DNA of 25,622 nt from JALXDT01 sp964634755 (GTDB lineage: Bacteria; Acidobacteriota; Aminicenantia; JAMOAD01). Numbering within the stretch: the first letter of the stretch is position 1; each line of letters starts with the position of its first letter. The position numbers and the translations under genes were made by a program. The notes below the pieces were generated by a model that ran no database searches, had not been told where the DNA came from, and saw only the letters and a list, made by a program, of their open reading frames with translations. Shown one piece after another: positions 7,316-14,953 of this stretch. The stretch is from assembly GCA_964634755.1 (NCBI GenBank), contig CAZWJH010000029.1, positions 1 to 25,622 of the forward strand, read 5' to 3'.

Positions 7316-9379
7316 ATGAAAGAAAAAAATTTTATATTAAGAAAAACCATATTAACATTATTAGTCACCTTCTTTCTTTTTCTTCAGCCTCTATCAATAT
7401 TCTCTAAAGATGCTTCAAAAAATCTTCCACCAAAATACAAAAAATGGCTTAATGAAGAAGTGGTTTACATTATCACACCTATAGAAAAAGAAATATTTCT
7501 AAAGCTAAAGACAGACAGAGAAAGAGATTTGTTTATAAAAGCCTTCTGGAAACATCGTGATCCTACTCCCGGCACCGAAAGGAATGAATTTAAAGAAGAG
7601 CATTACAGAAGGATAAAATACGCAAACAGATGGTTCGGACATGATTCCCCCACTCCAGGATCGAAAACCGATAGAGGAAGAATATATATCCTATTAGGGA
7701 AACCTAATAGTGTGGATAAAATAGAAAGTGATAGTGAATTAAACCCTACAATTATATGGTTTTATCAAGGAAAATCAAATTTGGGTCTGCCCAATGCTTT
7801 TAATGTTGTATTTTTTAAAAAATACGGTATGGGAGAATATAAACTATATAGTCCAATAAAAGATGGTCCTCAATCCCTTTTGAAAGACTTCAGGGGCGAT
7901 CCGACTGATTATTTAAGTGCATATAGAAAAATAATGGATATTGAGCCATCCGTAGCAAAAGTTTCTCTTTCTTTAATTCCGAACGAAACAAAAGATTTCT
8001 ACAGTCCCTCTATTTCTTCGGAAATTCTTATAAAAGCCAAAATACCTGAAATTCCCAAAAAAATAGTAAATTCTGAGTATGCAAAAAACTTTTTAAAATT
8101 CAAAGGTGTAGTAGAAACCGATTATTCTTTAAACTATATTTCAAATAAAAATATTGTCAAGGTTATAAAGGAAAAAAATAATGTTTTCTTTATAAACTAC
8201 CTGATAAAACCTGAAAGGTTATCTGTTGAAAGTTATGGTTATTACTATAAAACCAAATTCCAAATCATTGGTAACCTATTTTCCAAAGACAACAAACAAA
8301 TCTATCATTTTGAAAAGATAATCCCCCTGGAAATATCACAAAATGATTATGAAAAAGTAAAACACAAAAATTTTGCAATTCAGGATTTAATACCAGTAAC
8401 CCCGGGAGAGTATAATCTTACGGTATTATTAAAAAACACTGCTTCAAAGGAGTTCACAAGTTTTGATAAAAATATAATCATTCAACCAAAAACACGAATA
8501 AGTGACTTGATTGTAGCAAATAGAAAAAAAGAGGAAACAGAGTCTAGTAAAAAAATTTTCCCTTTTACTTTGAATAACACCAAATTCAGATTATCCCCCG
8601 AAAATGCTTTTACTAACGGGGATAAGCTTTACTTATCCTTTTATCTCTATGATATTGAAGAAAATTATACAGTTAAAATATTAATTAAAGACAAAAATGG
8701 CAAAATATTTAAGAAAAAGGATAAAAAACTTGTAAAGCCGGCAAAAATAGTCCCTGTCAACGAAGAATTCAACCTTTCAAATTTACCTGCCACATTTTAT
8801 ATAGTTGAAGTTAGTTTATTTAAACAAAATAAACTTCTTGAAAAAAAACAAGATAATTTTTACATTTCTCCTCTTCTTAATTTAAAAAAATCATGGGTTT
8901 TGTCAATTCCTATTCTTAACAAGAAATCAGAGCTTTTAAAAATATTAGGAGAACAATATCAAAACAAAGGCGATATAAAAAAAGCTGAAGAATACTTGCA
9001 AAAAGCTTTTGAAATCAATAAAAATAATCCTGATATAGCTGTCGAGTACGGAAAACTTCTTTTAAAATTAGGTAAAAACAATGAAATACTAAAAATCACA
9101 GAAGGATTTCTAAACACATCTTATAGAAAATCATTCCTGCTTCTTGCCGCATTTGCTTACCACAATTTAAAACAATATGAAAAAGCTGTTTCTTTCTACG
9201 AAGAATTTTTAAACAAAATAGGGAAAACACCTCAAATACTAAATCTAACAGCAGAATGTTATATTTATCTAAACAAACCCGATAAAGCAAAGAAATATTA
9301 CAAAGAGTCTTTATCCTTAAACCCGGAGCAAAAAAAGATAAAAGAAATCCTTACAATCTTAAATGGAAGGGGAAAATGA
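7316..9379 (+). CDS. GWxTD-family secreted protein (motif GSKTD) with TPRs
   Basis: The 687-residue protein is a paralogue of the minus-strand protein at 769-2904. A signal peptide (about 1-30; ILTLLVTFFLFLQPLSIFS) is followed by LPPKYKKWLNEEVVYIITPIEKEIF, FWKHRDPTPG (78-86), NEFKEEHYRR, and then GSKTDRG at 115-121 where the family has GWxTDRG. The signature Trp is replaced by Ser, although IYILLGKP after it is intact. A beta-rich middle ends near 540 and about three TPRs fill the C-terminus (KKAEEYLQKAFEINKNNP, YEKAVSFYEEFL, DKAKKYYKESLSLNP). The start is fixed by the signal peptide and the promoter, since no ribosome binding site is present. It is first in a three-gene operon and overlaps the next gene by ATGA. 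The role is unknown. Confidence 0.88.
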   Translation: MKEKNFILRKTILTLLVTFFLFLQPLSIFSKDASKNLPPKYKKWLNEEVVYIITPIEKEIFLKLKTDRERDLFIKAFWKHRDPTPGTERNEFKEEHYRRIKYANRWFGHDSPTPGSKTDRGRIYILLGKPNSVDKIESDSELNPTIIWFYQGKSNLGLPNAFNVVFFKKYGMGEYKLYSPIKDGPQSLLKDFRGDPTDYLSAYRKIMDIEPSVAKVSLSLIPNETKDFYSPSISSEILIKAKIPEIPKKIVNSEYAKNFLKFKGVVETDYSLNYISNKNIVKVIKEKNNVFFINYLIKPERLSVESYGYYYKTKFQIIGNLFSKDNKQIYHFEKIIPLEISQNDYEKVKHKNFAIQDLIPVTPGEYNLTVLLKNTASKEFTSFDKNIIIQPKTRISDLIVANRKKEETESSKKIFPFTLNNTKFRLSPENAFTNGDKLYLSFYLYDIEENYTVKILIKDKNGKIFKKKDKKLVKPAKIVPVNEEFNLSNLPATFYIVEVSLFKQNKLLEKKQDNFYISPLLNLKKSWVLSIPILNKKSELLKILGEQYQNKGDIKKAEEYLQKAFEINKNNPDIAVEYGKLLLKLGKNNEILKITEGFLNTSYRKSFLLLAAFAYHNLKQYEKAVSFYEEFLNKIGKTPQILNLTAECYIYLNKPDKAKKYYKESLSLNPEQKKIKEILTILNGRGK

Positions 9380-10278
9380 AAATAAAGCATATTTTCTTTT
9401 TTTTTATAATTAGCTTTTTTTTAATAAATTGTAACACTCAATTAAAAAGAGCAGAAAAGGAACTTCCTCCAAAGTATAAGAAGTTCCTTTCAGAAGTAAG
9501 ATACATAATAACCCAAAAAGAAAAAAAAGCATTTTTATCAACTCCTAATACTGAAAAAGATAAATTTATAAATAATTTCTGGAAAAGAAGAGACCCGGTG
9601 CCAGAAACAGAGGAAAATGAATATAAAGAAGAGTATTATAAAAGGATAAAAGAAGCGAATAAAATGTTTACCGAAGAAGGAAGACAGGGGTGGCTGACAG
9701 ATCGCGGAAGAGTTTACATTCTTTTGGGACCACCTTCAGAAAGACATGTATATCCCACAGGATATTCATTTTATGATTCTCCTTCTGAGGTGTGGTATTA
9801 TAATTTTTTTCCTGTAGTGTTTGTAGATGAATACAGAATAGGAAATTACAAATTAACCCCACTTGGAGCTCAATATGTTGTTGAACTTTTAGATTCTTCA
9901 AGATATTTAAATCAACATCAGAAGATTCAGTCTCCTTATTTTAGTTTTACATCAAAAATACTAAAATCCAAACAGGGGAAATATTATTTAAGATTAATTT
10001 TACCCTATAAAAAAATGTTATTTGAAAAGAAGGAGGATACTTTAAAGGCTAATATTGTGGTAAAAATATTAACATTAGAAGGTCCTGAAAAACGAAAATG
10101 GACATTTTCAAAAGATTATCTCATCTTATTAAATAAAGATAAGATCAACACTTTAATAAATCACAAAATAGACATAGAAACTCCTTTTAAAAAAGGCTCC
10201 TATAAAATTAAGATTTCTGTAATTTCAAAGAAAGATAAAATAAAATCTTCAAGAGTAATATATTTTAAAATTAAATAA
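9376..10278 (+). CDS. Short GWxTD-domain protein, probable lipoprotein
   Basis: The 300-residue protein starts at an ATG overlapping the upstream stop (ATGA), with AAGGGG before it. The N-terminus (MKIKHIFFFFIISFFLINC) ends in Cys19 after Leu-Ile-Asn. This is a permissive lipobox, as Asn at -1 is unusual, so lipidation is likely but not certain. The core has LPPKYKKFLSEVRYIIT, FWKRRDPVPETEENEYKEE and the intact signature GWLTDRG at 105-111 followed by VYILLGPPSE. The C-terminal part (about 165-300) is beta-rich and ends without TPRs, unlike its two paralogues in the window. It may be the membrane-anchored member of a GWxTD complex, which is inference. The next gene follows after about 13 bases. 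Confidence 0.87.
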   Translation: MKIKHIFFFFIISFFLINCNTQLKRAEKELPPKYKKFLSEVRYIITQKEKKAFLSTPNTEKDKFINNFWKRRDPVPETEENEYKEEYYKRIKEANKMFTEEGRQGWLTDRGRVYILLGPPSERHVYPTGYSFYDSPSEVWYYNFFPVVFVDEYRIGNYKLTPLGAQYVVELLDSSRYLNQHQKIQSPYFSFTSKILKSKQGKYYLRLILPYKKMLFEKKEDTLKANIVVKILTLEGPEKRKWTFSKDYLILLNKDKINTLINHKIDIETPFKKGSYKIKISVISKKDKIKSSRVIYFKIK

Positions 10279-10291
10279 AGAGGTGAAAAAA

Positions 10292-11263
10292 ATGAAAAAA
10301 AAGATTAATTTATTAATTTTTTCTGTTATTGTTTTAACTTTATTAATAAGTTCCTCTTTATTTTCTCAAGCTGGAAGGGGAAAAGGCCGAATATATGGAA
10401 TCGTAAAGGATAAGGAAGGAAAACCTATCGAAGGAGCCAAAATAACAGCTACATATCTCAAATCCACAATAGTGAAAAGGATAGTAACATCTGATAAAAA
10501 AGGAAAGTGGTCTATAATAGGTATGGGGTCCGGAAATTGGAGTTTCTTAATAGAAGCTAAAGGGTATAAACCTGTTGAAGTAGTAAGAAACATAAAACAA
10601 TTATCTTTAAATAAGCCTATTCTCGTTAATCTTGAAAAATCAGAAGCTGCAAAGATAGAGAAAGGGAACAAAGAGTTTGTAGCAAAAATTCAGGAAGCTG
10701 ATTCGCTTTTAAAAGAAAAAAAATATGAAGAGGCTCTTAAAATTTACCTTGAACTGTATAAAAATAATCCTCAGATTGATACCTTACTTTATAATATTGG
10801 AAATTGCTATAAATTTTCAGGAGACTACGATAATGCTCTAAAATATTTTAATGAACTTTTACAAAAAGAAGAGAAAAAGGAAAAAAAGAATGAAAAAGTT
10901 TATATAGAAACATTAATTGCAATAGGAGATACCTATCTAAAACAAAATAAGTTTGAAGATGCAAAAGTTTATTTTGAAAAAGCTTTCAGAATGAAACCAA
11001 AGGATGAAATTTTAGCTTATGATCTCGCTGAAATTTATTTTAATAATATAAAAATGAAAGAAGCCATAAGCTACTATAAAAAAGCTCTTGAAATAAAACC
11101 CGAATGGCATGAATTATATATAAAGATAGGATATGCCTATATAAATCTTGGAAACTACAAAATGGCTAAAGAGTATTTAAATAAATATTTGAAGTTAGAA
11201 CCAAACTCTCAACAAGCGGCCACAATTAAACAGGTTTTGAAAAGCTTGGAGAATGTAAAATAA
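10292..11263 (+). CDS. Carboxypeptidase-regulatory-like domain + TPR secreted protein
   Basis: I place the start at ATG 10292, with GAGGTG six bases upstream; the in-frame GTG at 10283 is part of that binding site. The 323-residue protein has a signal peptide (MKKKINLLIFSVIVLTLLIS to about residue 26), then a carboxypeptidase-regulatory-like domain (about 30-115; GRIYGIVKDKEGKPIEGAKI, GKWSIIGMGSGNWSFLIEAKGY). Four or five TPRs follow (about 125-320; SLLKEKKYEEALKIYLELY, NIGNCYKFSGDYDNALKYF, EAISYYKKALEIKPEW). It shares domain order and the NIGNCY TPR with the minus-strand gene at 2932-3858, and each lies beside a GWxTD gene and an Oar-like receptor. It is the last gene of the operon. A periplasmic scaffold is a reasonable guess. 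Confidence 0.88.
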   Translation: MKKKINLLIFSVIVLTLLISSSLFSQAGRGKGRIYGIVKDKEGKPIEGAKITATYLKSTIVKRIVTSDKKGKWSIIGMGSGNWSFLIEAKGYKPVEVVRNIKQLSLNKPILVNLEKSEAAKIEKGNKEFVAKIQEADSLLKEKKYEEALKIYLELYKNNPQIDTLLYNIGNCYKFSGDYDNALKYFNELLQKEEKKEKKNEKVYIETLIAIGDTYLKQNKFEDAKVYFEKAFRMKPKDEILAYDLAEIYFNNIKMKEAISYYKKALEIKPEWHELYIKIGYAYINLGNYKMAKEYLNKYLKLEPNSQQAATIKQVLKSLENVK

Positions 11264-11603
11264 TTAACAAAAATTAAAATTTTAACATTTAGTACTATAA
11301 AGACAGAAAAGAATAAAATTTTATTCGGTGATGAGAAGATAAGTTTATTTAAGTCTATAAAAATTTATTTTAGCCTGTAAAAAGGGTCAATTTTAATTAA
11401 CAAAAAGCAACAAAAAATAATTTGCAAGAAATAAGAAATAGATTTATACTTTTTTCCGAACAATTATATATATCTTTTCTTAAAGTGAAAAAATATTAAC
11501 TTTGCAATTAAAGAAAGATTTGATTCATCCCCCTTTTTTTCTTTACATCCTCCCTAACTTTATTTAACACCTTTTTTCTTATCCCTCCTTTTTCTTTTTA
11601 AAC
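11264..11603. other. Intergenic region between convergent genes, with AT palindromes
   Basis: About 340 bp separate the operon end from the receptor 2 terminator, very AT-rich and without a credible reading frame. Visible structures are a perfect 16-bp palindrome at 11311-11326 (GAATAAAATTTTATTC), a 12-bp palindrome TTAAAATTTTAA near 11276, and the word AATTAACAAAAA repeated near 11266 and 11395. None is followed by a clear T-tract, so no separate plus-strand terminator is evident. No RNA gene was recognised. Confidence 0.5.
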
Positions 11604-11645
11604 AAAAAAAGCCTGACTGTTGCGATTGCAACAGTCAGGCCTGTT
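11601..11645 (-). terminator. Intrinsic terminator of receptor gene 2
   Basis: A perfect 13-bp stem (11611-11623 with 11628-11640; GCCTGACTGTTGC and its complement) carries a GATT loop. On the minus strand it is followed at once by a T-tract (complement of the A-run at 11604-11610) and lies about 40 bases after the receptor stop. On the plus strand it is followed by CTGTTTATTTTTT, so it may also stop read-through from the operon ending at 11263. Confidence 0.92.
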
Positions 11646-11679
11646 TATTTTTTCAGCTAATTCTCCGCTGCTTTTCCTC

Positions 11680-14600
11680 TTAGAACACAAACTTTACATT
11701 GACTCTTGCTGACCATGGACCAAAGAAAGCATACTCTTTACCATATCTTGGTTCAACTGTGTGGTTGAAATTATTAATATCAAATGTGCCATTTTTCATA
11801 TGTTCTAATAGATAATCATCACCATAATAAAGTGAGGTATGACTATATGTACTATAGATTCTTGTTGCAGTCTTTGTATTGAAAATATTGGAAGCATTAA
11901 CTCCGAACACTATCTTCTTGCTGTCTCCCAGTTTCAAATCATATTCGAGATATGCGTTTGCATAAGCGAGGAAAGGAGTTCTTCCCATATCACCTCTATT
12001 ATAAGGATAGAATTCTGCCCACACATTCCATATTGTTGTTACAGGAGTACCGCTCATAGCAAAAGCTGAAATACCTGCTGTCAAACCAAATGGGAATTTA
12101 TAAGCACCATATACTTTAATCTGATGAGTTCTGTCTGTTGGAAGAGGACCATCAATAGGATTCAAATCTTTATCATAAGCAAGCCACCAGAGGTCAAAAT
12201 ATCTTTCAACATTGGGGTCAACTCTTCCATCTTCATCAGAACTTGCAAGACCTGAATAATTTCCTTCCAGTCTGCTCCAGGTATAGGAAACTCCTCCCCA
12301 CCAATTGTTGGAGAATCTCTTTTCCAAACTAATATTCAAAGCATAATATTCTCTTTTTGCTTTCGGTGTTCCGGGGTATTTATCTGAGAATCTTCCACCT
12401 TCTGATACTCTTCTTGACCATCCGTATCCAGGATTAGTTGTAAAATACATTTCTCCCAGTTCTGTCATAACACCAACATCTTCAATAGCATATCTGAGAT
12501 GCTTTTGAACAAATCTTACCTTTAATGCAAGATTTTCGATAATCTTTTTCTCAAAACCAAGAGTAATTTCTCTCTGGCTCATAGGTTTGAGATCTGGATC
12601 TGTATTATCAAAGGATGGAATTCTCCAGTTTATTGTTCCTATATAGGTACCGGGAAAATTCCCGTTAACACCTATCTGATCCCATCTATAATCATCAAGT
12701 GTATAGTATGCTGTCTTCCACTTGAATCCACCGTAAGATCCTTCCGCCATGTCAAGCTTCATAACATCATAAAAGAGTCCATAACTTCCGTAAATTTTAA
12801 AGCTTGAATCCCCGTAGATATCATAGACAAAACCGATTCTCGGTGCAATTTTGTCCTTGAAACCAAATTGTACAGGAGGATTTTGATATTCCGGAAGATC
12901 ACTAAATGAAGGAATATCTTCCTTTTCTGCTCTTACACCATAATTTAAAGTAAGTTTATTTCCAATTGTCCAACTATCCTGCAAATAGACTGCCCATCTT
13001 ATGCTATGAGGATTTGCAAAAGTCCCGTATGGTCCAGCTTCTCCTCCGCCTCTTACACCATAAACTCCGTATTTTCCTTTGTATTCCTGTCCTTGCCATT
13101 TTAAGGAGTAGTCCCATCCTAAAAGTACATAGGGATATGCGTATGTGTTATCAACATCAACCTCAATTCTCACAAACTGAACACCTGCTTTAACAGAGTG
13201 TTCTCCAGCAAGAGAGAAATAATAGTTAAAATCAAAGTTAAAGTTTGCTCTGTTATTTATATTTTTCTTTGTTTCAAAACCATCATAGTAACCATAATTT
13301 GTCCATCCCATAGGTTTTATATATTCCGCTGGAATATCATCGAAAATTGCATTCGTAGTATCTGGATAACCTGCTGCAACTCCTGCTGGAGCCCAAAAAG
13401 CCCATCTGGGACCTGAAGGTTTTACTAATTGATTAGTCTGGTTTCTGTAAAAATAACCACCTCTCATATTAATAATTGCATTGTTGCTTAGAACTATATC
13501 CATATTTGCCGCTGCTGTCCACCTTGGGTAAGTAAACCCATATTCCCCCCATTCTTTGGCTGAGTTACCTGAACCATCTCTCGGAGGAAGATCACCTTTA
13601 TACTTGTAAAGGTTGTTTGTAAAACTTGCGGAAAATCTTATTTTATCAGTAAGCTGTGAAGAGAGTTTTCCGCTGAAATTCCACCATCTCTGGCTTCTTT
13701 TATAATCTCCCTCTTTTACATTTCCCGAGAGCCATTCAACATGTCTTGTTGTATCATAAAAAACAGGAAGGAAAGATCCGAAAAACCATACCTTATCTTT
13801 AATAATATAACCACCCAAGTCAAAACCTACTTCAAACCTGTTCCATTTGTCTTTTCCGTACATATCCTCATAATTTACATATTCTGCTTTTGTGGGATCA
13901 AAAGGGTTTCTTCTTAAGGTATCTCGTTCCTTTCCGTAAAGAATGCTTCCGTTCCAATATCCAATTAAATCACCGTGAAATTCATTACCTCCCGATCTTG
14001 TTATAACATTGATAACACCACCCATTGCACCACCGTACTCAGCCTGATATCCACTTGTCTTAACCTGCACTTCTTCAACAAATTCGGTAGCAGCACCAAT
14101 ACCCTGGAGACCACCGTAAAGGGTTGTAATATCCATACCATCGATATAGAACTGGTTTTCTGAACCTGAAGCTCCGTCAACAGAAATTCCTCCGAGTGCA
14201 CTTTCATAGTTAACAGAAGGCATTAAAGTAACCAAGCTCGAGAAATCTCTGCCTTTCGGTAAAGTGTCAATAACTTCTTTTGTAAGAGTAGCTGATGAAC
14301 TCGGACTTTTAACATCAATCAAGGGGACATCTGCAGTAACTTCAATGCTTTCTTGAAGTTGTCCAAGTTCCATTGTAACATCAACTTTCAATGTTTCTTC
14401 AACATGAAGCACAATATTCTTTCTTACAACTTTCTTAAACCCTTCCATTTCAAAAGTCAGCGTGTAAGTACCAGGGGTAAGACCTAACAACCTGTAAGTT
14501 CCATTCTCATCTGTTATTGTACTTGTTTGACCAACCATTCTTGGACTCTTAGCAATAACTGTTACGCCTGGAAGTGGTTTTCCGTCTGTGTCAACAACCG

Positions 14601-14706
14601 TTCCAACAATCTTTGATGCAACATGCTGTGCCATCAAAGAATAAGAAAAAATCAACAAAAAGGCTGCCACAAAAACAATTAATTTTGACGCCTTAAATTT
14701 AGGCAT
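11680..14706 (-). CDS. Oar-like TonB-dependent outer-membrane receptor (receptor 2)
   Basis: The 1008-residue protein starts at ATG 14706 behind AAGGAGG. It has a signal peptide (about 1-26, ending SYSLMAQ), a carboxypeptidase-regulatory-like domain (about 30-115; VGTVVDTDGKPLPGVTVIA, GTYRLLGLTPGTYTLTFEMEGF) and a plug (about 118-240; ESIEVTADVPLIDV, LPKGRDFSSLVTLMPSV, QFYIDGMDIT, GAMGGVINVITRSGGNEFHG). The barrel has Oar-type segments such as KIAPRIGFVYD and FEKRFSNNWWGGVSYTWSR, and ends in a C-terminal Phe (RVNVKFVF). It is clearly diverged from receptor 1, particularly in the plug, so different substrates are likely. The gene is monocistronic, with the same sigma-54 promoter and tandem palindrome arrangement as receptor 1. 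The substrate is unknown. Confidence 0.93.
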   Translation of the reverse strand: MPKFKASKLIVFVAAFLLIFSYSLMAQHVASKIVGTVVDTDGKPLPGVTVIAKSPRMVGQTSTITDENGTYRLLGLTPGTYTLTFEMEGFKKVVRKNIVLHVEETLKVDVTMELGQLQESIEVTADVPLIDVKSPSSSATLTKEVIDTLPKGRDFSSLVTLMPSVNYESALGGISVDGASGSENQFYIDGMDITTLYGGLQGIGAATEFVEEVQVKTSGYQAEYGGAMGGVINVITRSGGNEFHGDLIGYWNGSILYGKERDTLRRNPFDPTKAEYVNYEDMYGKDKWNRFEVGFDLGGYIIKDKVWFFGSFLPVFYDTTRHVEWLSGNVKEGDYKRSQRWWNFSGKLSSQLTDKIRFSASFTNNLYKYKGDLPPRDGSGNSAKEWGEYGFTYPRWTAAANMDIVLSNNAIINMRGGYFYRNQTNQLVKPSGPRWAFWAPAGVAAGYPDTTNAIFDDIPAEYIKPMGWTNYGYYDGFETKKNINNRANFNFDFNYYFSLAGEHSVKAGVQFVRIEVDVDNTYAYPYVLLGWDYSLKWQGQEYKGKYGVYGVRGGGEAGPYGTFANPHSIRWAVYLQDSWTIGNKLTLNYGVRAEKEDIPSFSDLPEYQNPPVQFGFKDKIAPRIGFVYDIYGDSSFKIYGSYGLFYDVMKLDMAEGSYGGFKWKTAYYTLDDYRWDQIGVNGNFPGTYIGTINWRIPSFDNTDPDLKPMSQREITLGFEKKIIENLALKVRFVQKHLRYAIEDVGVMTELGEMYFTTNPGYGWSRRVSEGGRFSDKYPGTPKAKREYYALNISLEKRFSNNWWGGVSYTWSRLEGNYSGLASSDEDGRVDPNVERYFDLWWLAYDKDLNPIDGPLPTDRTHQIKVYGAYKFPFGLTAGISAFAMSGTPVTTIWNVWAEFYPYNRGDMGRTPFLAYANAYLEYDLKLGDSKKIVFGVNASNIFNTKTATRIYSTYSHTSLYYGDDYLLEHMKNGTFDINNFNHTVEPRYGKEYAFFGPWSARVNVKFVF

Positions 14707-14742
14707 ATAAACCTCCTTATAAAAATATTAGTCTAATTTTCA

Positions 14743-14758
14743 AGCAAATTTTATGCCA
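14743..14758 (-). promoter_or_regulatory. Sigma-54 (-24/-12) promoter of receptor gene 2
   Basis: The minus strand reads TGGCATAAAATTTGCT, with GG and GC in exact -24/-12 register. The predicted start is near 14732, giving a leader of about 25 bases with AAGGAGG. The distance to the start codon differs by only two bases from the promoter of receptor 1. Confidence 0.86.
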
Positions 14759-14807
14759 AAAAAAGATGCTCCTAATTACTTACTTTGCAGCAAGCCACTC
14801 CGAAAAA

Positions 14808-14847
14808 AATCCAAAAATTTGGATTTTTTAGTTCAAAAAATTGAATT
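14808..14847 (-). promoter_or_regulatory. Tandem palindromic enhancer (UAS), second copy
   Basis: Site 1 at 14808-14825 is identical over 18 bases to that at 7101 (AATCCAAA-AA-TTTGGATT). Site 2 at 14830-14847 (AGTTCAAAAAATTGAATT) is degenerate and again centred 22 bp further out. Both lie 49 bp or more beyond the sigma-54 element, exactly as before receptor 1. A further inverted repeat, GAATTTTT-CCA-AAAAATTC at 14843-14861, abuts site 2 and has no counterpart at the first locus. Confidence 0.8.
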
Positions 14848-14900
14848 TTTCCAAAAAATTCACAAAAACAGATATTTTTTTATTATCTCCAACCTTATCC

Positions 14901-14929
14901 TTGACCCTTTCATCTTTTTTATTTATAAT
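14901..14929 (+). promoter_or_regulatory. Sigma-70 promoter of the receiver-like gene / valS unit
   Basis: TTGACC (14901-14906) and TATAAT (14924-14929) are separated by exactly 17 bp. The start near 14936 gives a leader of about 18 bases that includes GAGGAGG before ATG 14954. This supports the internal ATG over a longer frame beginning further upstream. Confidence 0.88.
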
Positions 14930-14953
14930 TATTTAATTAATGAGGAGGAAGCT

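Noticed and set aside
14753..14953. N-terminal extension of the receiver-like gene by 67 codons
   Set aside because: It runs through the sigma-54 element of receptor 2, the tandem palindromes and a TTGACC-17-TATAAT promoter. The internal ATG 14954 has GAGGAGG and begins exactly where the receiver fold begins.
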